From the NCBI GenBank assembly GCA_016801845.1, contig CM028931.1:13649555-13713554 (forward strand): DNA of 64,000 nt. Direction: 5' to 3'. Below are positions 55,731 through 64,000 of the stretch, piece after piece. Made by a program: the position numbers and the translations under genes. How positions within the stretch are numbered: position 1 is the stretch's first letter; each line of letters begins with the position of its first letter. Under the pieces are notes generated by a model. It was not told the DNA's origin. It worked only from the letters and a program-made list of their open reading frames with translations, and did not search any database. The stretch comes from Polydactylus sextarius. Its lineage: Eukaryota; Chordata; Actinopteri; Polynemidae.

Positions 55731-56789
55731 GTTTTTAATACAAGGAAATTCCAACTTTGAACCAGGCATCTGTGATATTAATGATCTATTCAGTGATGCA
55801 GCTGTTGTGATGACTACAGATCACAACCTGCATTTAGATGTTGGAGCCAAGTGTTAGGCTTGGAAAAGATGAAACATACGATCAGTCAGCCAATTTGTAG
55901 AATTTCAGTGATGCCACTGCAATATTAAAACCGCTCCAAACTTTCCATTTTGATTATTCAAACATAGCAATTTTATTTCATTTAATTTGTTCTTGATACA
56001 CCTCGCCTGTTTCGTTCCGCTCTCAAATTCTGCAGTCCACCAAATGGTTAAATTTTCATTCAAGATATAAAAACCTGATTAATCCCCAACTGTCAAGAGA
56101 AGCAAAGCAGTAATAATATTTCCATGGCCTAGGACCTACCCCGCACTCAAGCAATTACCATGAGCCCTCTTAAATTTAATGCAAGGTGATGCACACCGAC
56201 AGTCTCTGAAACATGTTCTTTTCTGTCACATTTCCATTGCAGAATTTTTTTTTTTTTTTTTTTTTTTTCTTCCCCGTTCAGATTCATCACACTGGCAGGG
56301 GAACAAACCAGGAATAAAGTCTCAGTCTCACATTTTCATCGTAGCTGGGAGCAGTCTCGGAGCTAAAACTGTTACAAGCCCAGTGTGGGTTGGAATAACA
56401 GCCAATAATAAATCAATAGAACCATAAAGAATGGGACTGAGAGAGATGGGGAAAAACAACAGCAATAAAGACAATTCATTTTAATTATGGTGCAATAAAA
56501 AGGCAAAGTAAAACGAACTCGGATGTCCCCTTTGCGATTCTCGATGCACTAGTTGCATTTACAATTGTGTCCTTGTCAGCAATTCAGACACCTGTTCCGT
56601 CACAAAATTTCTCTGTCGTTAGCATTTCCTTTAATGCGCTGTTCTCATAAGGATGCATGTGTACGCACATCCGCAGGTGAATACACATACTCGCAAGCTA
56701 GAGCACTGGTGTATGGAGTCAGGTAGTGTAAAGTGGGCTTTTAGAGCTCCTATCTATCCATCATTTGAGACTGCCTATCTGGGATCAGC
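55731..56789. other. non-coding DNA
   Basis: No gene recognised. Poly(T) at 56245-56267. Confidence 0.5.
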
Positions 56790-56880
56790 TCATGGTGACT
56801 GTAGGTCAAGCAAAGTAGTTAAAGTATTGCTCTCCCAAGTGATGTTTTCCAGTTTTCTCAGAAAAGATCAGATATACTGT
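56790..56880 (-). mobile_element. LINE 3' end fragment, antisense
   Basis: caagcaaagtagttaaagta followed by tgctctcccaagtgatgttt aligns with the 3' end of the same LINE at 17440-17495 (about two thirds of positions equal). Short and decayed. Confidence 0.4.
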
Positions 56881-56934
56881 GTAATCCCCACCTGAGAGTC
56901 AGTACCTGGAGTCAAAGACCACATTTTCTCTGCT

Positions 56935-57245
56935 GGAATCGGGTGGATTGCTCTCTATGTGCATGGGTATGATTTGCTGGCCCATGTGAAGGAGTTGAAG
57001 TGTCTCTGGATTTTGTTTTTGAGCGAGGTGGTAAGGTGTTGTACCACATTGTTGTGGTGAAGATGGATTGATGGTTGATTTATCAGTGAATATAAGTTAC
57101 GTTGAGACGCTAAAATTGTATCCAGGCTCAGCTTTAGGGAGGTAAGAACTTTGGTCTGAGGTGGTTTAGGAATTTGATCCAGATCCTTCTGGGTGACCTC
57201 TCAATGGAGGCTGTCTTAGTATGTCTGGTAGACCTTGGGGTAAAC
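56935..57245 (+). mobile_element. LINE open-reading-frame fragment, sense
   Basis: ccatgtgaaggagttgaagt, gtctctggattttgtttttg and ttgatccagatccttctggg followed by gacctctcaatggagg match the C-terminal coding part of the common fish LINE. The left half parallels the antisense fragment at 7.1-7.6 kb. It is heavily mutated with no open frame. Confidence 0.5.
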
Positions 57246-57374
57246 CCAAAACTTGTTTAAAAAAGTCAATGTGTGAATACAGTAGACTGAACCAAAACTG
57301 TAAAGTAGCAAAAAACCAGAACAATAAACTGAAAGATGCAGAGCTAAAACTGCAGAGTAGGTGATCAGTTATGG

Positions 57375-57480
57375 CAGTGGTTCTCAAACTTTTTTTCTGT
57401 ATACTCGATTTAGAAGCTGAGGAAAAAATCTGGTTTATGAGTTCATTACCTCATGTGACCCCCCGTCACAAAAGTAGTTA
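57375..57480 (+). mobile_element. hAT (Charlie-like) terminal fragment
   Basis: It starts CAGTGGTTCTCAAACTTTTT, the typical end of Charlie-type hAT elements, and continues with a 'gacccccc' run as those do. No matching right end was found nearby, so it is a truncated copy. Confidence 0.45.
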
Positions 57481-60396
57481 TTTGGTCCACTGTTAATATA
57501 AAACTATAAATCGCAGCAGCTTTAAGCAAGATCCCAATCTTTCCCTTACTTAACCCCAGCACTTTGACTTGGCCTAATGTAGTAATAAAATGTGAGTCAC
57601 GTTATTGCTGCCAGTAGCTGCTTGTAGGAGAAATAAGTTAAATGTGATGACAGTGAACATTTTTCAGATAAGTTCAGTGTGAATATTCTCTAATTGTGTC
57701 GATAAAAATGTAATCAGCGCTGTGTTGTATTTCTTACAAGAGGAACTCGCTCAGGCAAATAATAACTTTTATATGAATGCCCCCACAACCCCACCCACCC
57801 TCCAGGAAGAAGAGTTGAAGATCCTGCCTCTTTAAAGTTTTTTGTTTTTGGAGTGTAACTGATCCAAGCAATGTCTATAAGTTTTGAAATGTGAAAGTAA
57901 CGCTCGCTCACATGAGCAGCAGCAACATAATCCTTCAAGGTCTAGAAACGTCTGCTTTGAACCTTTAAACCCTCTTGACTGCTCTAGGGCTCACCGAGGA
58001 TCAATGAGCTATTCCTATTTGTTGTCTTACGCTTGTGCACTCTGGTGTGTAAGTAACTAACAATATCTGTGCTCCACCAAGCGTATAGTACACTTGGGTT
58101 CACACTTAAGTGGCCACATGCAGTGTTGACAGTTGTGCCGTTCGCAGCATTTTGCCCGGACAATATGGGCGATCCTTCGCCAAAGGTTCAAACGCTATGT
58201 GTGCTTGTGTACTTGCGCGTGCATGTGTATTTGTGTGTGGTTATGTATTACTAACAAGCTGTGGTGACAAAATGCGTGCCATCTGTGCACACGGGAGATT
58301 TCACACTCGTGTTCTTGTTTGAGTTGTGCCAGTATTCTCGCTGGGGACACTGGCCAATCATCACAGGGAAGCAGCGAGCAACAAGCTCCAGCCTGTTAGC
58401 CAATCACGTGTTCACTGCATTGATCACGTCATTGATGTATGATATCCATGTGTTGTTTGAGCCTAGTTTCTCTTTGATATGAAAGTCTCTCTGTAAGCAA
58501 GGACTGAAACTTAAGATTAAGATCTTCCATGACTTTTAATTAGCCTTCGGTGATGATCTAGTAGATTAGCCTGTGAGTGTTGAGTCACAGGGTTCTGATT
58601 CAGTACAGGTTTTTCTAATCCCTGCTTCCAGATGATTTGAGGACAAGCAGTGTGACAGTAAAATGAATTATTCAGTATCGGCTGTTCACCTGGAATGAAA
58701 CCAAAGTGGGGGCCAAATCAAAACAATGTGGGTGATTGAAAGTAAAGAGTTGAACGAGCTGCCCTTCTCACTTGTTTCAGAGACTTCAAACGGAACCACT
58801 TCCTGAACCAAGACGAGGCTCATTACAGCACCGCATTTTTTTTTTTTCCCTTTTTTGTCTTCCCTTGTTTGGCATCTTTGCCAAAAGATGTCAATATCAC
58901 AATTACTTTAATACCGTAAGGGGCCTGCTCACGTAGCTCTCCTTGCTTTTGTCAAATATCTTCAATTTAGAAACTAATTCAGCACCATGTCCATCCATTT
59001 TACCCAGCTGTTGTTCTGCAGGAGCCCTGTCAACGCAGCCTGATTACTCTGTTTCACCTGACACCTCGACAGAAGCGGCAAGAACAGCATTAGATGTAAC
59101 CGGATCAATACCCCAAGGCTTTTTTTTTTTTTTTTTTTTTTTTGCGCACCATCAACACATAATCAGGCGCTCGAACCCCTTTCGCCTCAATCACGTGCAC
59201 AGTTTCTGATCTGTAGCCCCTCTAAAGGTTTGGTCGCACGCGTGTAAAATATCTCGAGCTGCTCTTTCTCATCACTCACAGGATTGTAATCATGTTACTT
59301 TGTCTCCGTCGCCGACTCCCCGCCACATTTTATCTCCCCCTGCCTCAGTCATCAAGAATGCAAATTGGGAGTGACAGAGCAATCGTGAATTCCATCACAG
59401 AGAGATGGAGCTTGGCCCAGATCTGAGAGTCGCTTCGAGTGTTGGTGATTGAACTGTGGCATCTGTGCTTGTGTGTCACTTCATGTAGGGTTTTGGTGAA
59501 GAGGCGTCAACTGTAAATCACTCTAAACTGAGGTCATGAGTCTCCAACATAAACGCTTACTCCACCATTATGATGCACCGTAAACCTGAAATAAGATTAA
59601 TACTTATATCTACTGATGCCCGAACACCAATCAGCATTGACCGACGATTAATCCTTCACCAGTATCGCATTCACAATCCAAATCCTGCTGATCCCCTGTA
59701 TGTACATCTGTGCAGAGGCGCATGCATAAATTGGGACATCCACCTGTACTTGTGTCGTGTTTAGAGGAAAAACCCAACCCCACAACATCTACACAATGTC
59801 TAATGCAGCCCTATACAGCTGTCCACGCCCCCCCCACCTTCCCCATCTCTGCCCCCAGGTGCACTGAGGCAGAGAGCAGAATGGAGCAGAGCCGTGTGTG
59901 GTGACAGTGACATCCATCGCATGCAATGAATAATCAATGAACACCATCTGGTGCATACAACAGGGGAGCACAGCTCCAATCGTTTACTCCAGGATGGCTC
60001 TCTCTCTCTCCCACCCCGTCTTCAACCTACACGTCGTCCATCCACCGTTTTTCCCACACATATTACCGCCACGCTGCCGCTGTCTAATTTATCTGTCATC
60101 GTCTCTCCATCTACATCTCGGTGCCCTGTTCTGACCTCCCACAACGCTCCTTGCCGGCCTGTGTGATGGGCCAGTCATGATATCCCTCATTCTAATTCAT
60201 CGGTACAATTCAGAAGCAGTTAATAAGGTGACCTGTTGCCCTTTAAAAGACACATGCCTTCATGATTTATAGTAGCCGAACAGCTTATTAGAGTAAAAGT
60301 ATTGTAAAAGATTCAGGACATGTGTTTTAGGGAAAATGCAGAACTTACAAAGGTCTGACTACAAGAGCTATCTTCTTATCTTCTGCTCCTTCTGTC

Positions 60397-60429
<33 letters not shown>

Positions 60430-63400
60430 GCAGATTTAGAAATTAAGCAATAATACTGTTACTACCAACCCTCGGTGATTAGATACATTTGCATTTTTAC
60501 ATTTGCATGAGCCTCTGTCTGACCAGACTTATATGCAGCTGCTGTATCCTGAGTAGCTGTCTGAGCAGGTCCATAACTCCTTCCTGTCTTGGCTTGGCAC
60601 TCCATTTAGCCCCCCTGCATTTCATCCTGAATTGCTTTCCTGACTTGCCATCAGCCTCTCTAAACCCTCCCATCCCTTTCATTTCCGTCTGTGTGGAAGT
60701 CTCTATCAAAGTCATAAACTCTTGGCGTAACTGTACCATCTAAAACTGGCATATCCAGCTCACATTGTTGAATGTCTGAAGCATTTTAAACAGGAGTTAA
60801 TTAAGGAAAAGGCATTGTCACGAAGACAATCCAAGATCACGGGGTAGTAGTGTATTAAACAGTATTTTTATCTGCTCAAACCTAAATTTCAATTTTTACC
60901 ATGTTGAGTTACCAAGTTTTACACCATAGAATCCTCAGCTAACGCTAGCCAAGATGGTGTTCCTTGTGCCAAACACATCTCTAAGTCTTTAAGTCTTCCC
61001 TTTTATGTAATCAAAAGTAAAACCAAATGTATGCTGAACGGAGCTTAAGAGCCACTCCCATTTCTTTTCTTACCCCTGCCCCTCATCCCTTGAAACAAAG
61101 TGAGGGGTAGGAGTAAAAGTATTCCCCAAGGAAATAAGACACCGCCACTTTGCCATCATGTCATCAGTCGTCGGTAGTTGCTAGGTAAGAGCATGCGACA
61201 AAACATGACGACAAAGATTGCGTCGACAGACTCGTTTGTGTCCAGATGTTCATTTACAATAATATAGAGTTCATCATTAATAAAGAGCCCTGTTCTGAGA
61301 TGAATGGAAAACATTAGCAAAGTGACGACTAGTGATCGCTAAGCTAACGTTAACATGCGTTAACCCTTTATTCAACCTATGTGAAGTGGACTTATGTTTT
61401 TAAATGTACTGAATTATTTTTTTTTTTTTCTGCAAACTTGCAAGATGAATTGTATTTCACAACTGTAGCAAACGTTGTATATCCCAATACATCTATCTCA
61501 AGACACCTTTTGGTAGTAGTGTGTAACAAATACTTAAAGGATGTATTTATATAAATGATGTAAAAAGGGAATTCTCTGTAGGTTAGACTGTATCATTTAA
61601 GGACATTTATAGAATGGGTTTTGTGAAAGATGCTACCCTCAAATTGAATCTAATGAGCTGTTAACCTTATTAGCTAGCTAGCCATCAACACAGATTAAAG
61701 AGTGTTTTAAACAAATTCACTCCTGTAATACTCACCTGGTCAAAGTCAGCTGAGTTTAGTAAACTGTCACAACAGTCAGTTTGCCATATCTCAGTTGTGG
61801 CTCAACTTGCTTAAACCCTCCGTTGCACTTTAACACAAAGGTCATGCTGTCTTTTGTTTATTGTATATAGAGGTTTCTGTAATAACTAAGAGGGCATGTC
61901 ACAGAAAACCTTCAGTAACTCAGTTCCCTGACACGCGAAAACAAGTGTCAAGGCCAAAAAATGTAACATCAAATGTAATTTTTTACCAATTTAAGCCCAA
62001 TATTGTGTCCGAAATGTGGAGCAAGCCTGACCATCTGTTGCAATCTAGTGCATGATGATTCCTTTGGCTTTAGAATAAATTCAATTAATTGCTCATTCTG
62101 GCTGTTTAGACACAAACATGTCTAATAATAGGAATTAATCTTTGATTGTTGACTGACGTGTCTTTTATTTGCACTGATTAAATCTCCGCTGCGTCTTGTG
62201 CTGTAAATACAACAGCAGCACAGAGGCGGTTTTAATTAAAAAGCTACGTGTGTTATCTTAAGATGCTGGTGAGTGTTTAACTGCAGTAGGATGACACGAT
62301 AAACACTTATCTGTCCTCGGTTAGTGCTACATGGTGACTTCCTCTTTCATACCTCATCTTAGTTCTGATTTAGCCGCGAAAGGCGTTTCACACGGAGCCA
62401 TTTAAATGTGTTAAAGTTCTGTCGATTCGTGAAAAGCTACAAACCAGGAGATAGAAGAGCTCTTAGCAAAAAGGTGCACAATACATACAAATAAGGAGGG
62501 TGGGAAAGAAGAGAATTAAGGGTTGGCTGGAGATTTCAGACTGGTTGGAATGATCAGTTTCCCAAATTGAAAGATGTGCAAAATGTGGGAAGGAAAGCAA
62601 AGGCTTCATTAGCCTCAGGGCTGAGAGGAACGATCTTTGCCAGCTACAGCAAAGTGCACTGAGGATTTTTTTTTTTTCTTTCTTTCTTTTTTGTGAAACC
62701 TCATCAAGTCAAGCTTGCACTGAAAAAAGCCATTAATTTTATGCTACTTCAGAAGAGGTGTAAATTAGATCGACATTTTGAATCATAGGATGTATGCCGC
62801 AGATGCTGATAAAAGCACCAGCTCACTTCTCCAGTATTATCACCTCATGGATACAATAGATGAAATGTGATGAAATTAAACTGCGTTTTGGATTGACAGG
62901 AGGATAAACCTGCTTGGGTGTGAAGTTTTGGGTGTGAGTGTCTTGTGAAGTCTCTGTAAGCTGCAGATATTCCCAAACTAAAGAGAGGGGGGGTGGAAAG
63001 GCAATTTAAACAGGAAACAGCTGCAATAAGAAAGATATGTCATCCATTACACACAAACAAATCCAGTTATGTTTACTTGTGGCAAAACATTTTCCTTCAT
63101 ATGGCTTGGGATTTAAATGAAACTGCCATTCTTTATATAGTAGATGCTATTACGTTACACTTAAATGATCTCTATCTGTGTTGTTTTTCTACTTCAAATC
63201 CCATTTCTCCAAGTAAATATGTCAGATAAAGCCAACTGAATGATATCAAAATGCTGTTTTTTCGCTCTGGGTGTGTCCCATTATTCAACAAATGCCCCCC
63301 ATCCCCGCTTTTTCTTTTACTTCATGATGTTCTATCTCTCAGGAACACAAACAACTGTTATCTCCCTCGTAACATATTTACCAGGGGTAAACACTGCATG

Positions 63401-63945
63401 AATTTATATGCCATGCTGACCCAATACAAGCTACACCCAAACAAATTGTAAGGTCATGTCGACAATAACATGACAGAGATGAACATTATTTGCCTACACT
63501 AAGGCTGCAGGAGTGACTGAATAATTTAACTTTTTACATTTGATGGATCATTAAATGAGAATATAACATAAAAGTGGCTAAAGCCACGGTTTGTAGAGGA
63601 ACACATTAGTAAGGCTGCATCCAGATCTTTAGTATGTATACTAAGTATAATAGCCAGGAGCAGGTACAGTTCAGATGTACTACAACACCGCCATCTTGCT
63701 TGTCCTGTGACCCGGAGGTTTGCTTTAAGCCGGCAAAATCATGATGTTGATGTAGAGTTAGCTACCGCAACTACCACATGGCTTTATTTTATTAACTGAA
63801 CAGTCTGCATTTGCGTTTTAATGCAGTTGCTTTTTAAGTATAGAAACCATTGGAAAAGGAGTCATACATCACAAGACATCTGACCCTTTTTGCTGTTTCC
63901 CTGTTACCCCTAAACAAACTTTAAATAAAATTGTTTTCATTTTGT
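57481..63945. other. downstream non-coding DNA
   Basis: No gene recognised over 6.4 kb. There are poly(T) tracts (58838-58848, 59121-59143, 60404-60429, 61417-61429, 62666-62679). A segment at about 61030-61200 (with ggagtaaaagtattccccaa and accgccactttgccatcatg) and one at about 63605-63720 (accgccatcttgcttgtcct, tgtgacccggagg) look like dispersed fish repeats that I cannot name. Confidence 0.45.
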
Positions 63946-64000
63946 TTTTTCCCACTTATCCGGAGAATCGGGGTCACAGGGGCAGCAGCTTCAGAAGGGA
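63946..64000 (-). mobile_element. LINE 3' end, antisense, cut by the window edge
   Basis: ttttcccacttatccggaga and cggggtcacaggggcagcag match the reverse complement of the same LINE 3' end as at 17.4 kb (cacttatccgaggtcgggtc). It continues beyond the window. Confidence 0.5.

Noticed and set aside
63605..63730. Possible short gene or promoter near the window end
   Set aside because: The texture matches dispersed fish repeats, and no open frame of significance is present.

Overview
The window looks like nuclear DNA of a ray-finned (teleost) fish. It is AT-rich and non-coding for long stretches, with GT-AG introns, many poly(A)/(T) tracts and microsatellites, and remnants of transposons typical of fish genomes (Tc1/mariner, hAT, a LINE with a GGATGG-type tail, and a dispersed 'GAGGTCACAGTGACC' repeat).

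One protein-coding gene is present and appears complete: olfactomedin 1 (noelin/pancortin), on the + strand from about 32.5 to 52.4 kb. It has two alternative first coding exons: B at 32970-33035 and A at 37676-37825. These share the M exons (39229-39378 and 39900-40055). A tiny alternative terminal exon, Y (41069-41074, coding Gly-stop), has its own poly(A) signal. The Z exons (42076-42295, 47152-47258, 49874-50548) add the coiled coil and olfactomedin propeller. Every junction keeps frame. The A-M-Z product is 485 residues, the human noelin length as I recall it, and B-M-Z is 457. The A-M-Y and B-M-Y products would be 153 and 125 residues, lacking the propeller. The gene encodes a secreted, glycosylated neuronal protein, so promoter choice and Y/Z choice together set four products.

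Region by region. 1-32.4 kb: gene-poor upstream DNA with a possible SOX/POU regulatory block near 2.2 kb, an antisense LINE fragment at 7.1-7.6 kb, a nested insertion at 15.8 kb, a LINE tail between 25-bp direct repeats at 17.4 kb, a possible solo LTR at 20.5-21.2 kb, a 282-bp tandem array at 23.4-24.2 kb, and a short hAT element carrying a broken BED zinc finger between exact 8-bp duplications at 30.0-30.5 kb. 32.4-52.4 kb: olfm1, with a G-quadruplex motif and a GC-rich hairpin in the first intron, and two terminal-inverted-repeat elements in the large introns. 52.4-64 kb: downstream DNA with Tc1/mariner fragments in both orientations, LINE pieces, a long hairpin with inverted CCAAT boxes plus a TATA-like motif, and no gene that I recognise.

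There is no convincing second gene, tRNA, rRNA or CRISPR array. All family assignments rest on recognition of sequence; no database search was run.
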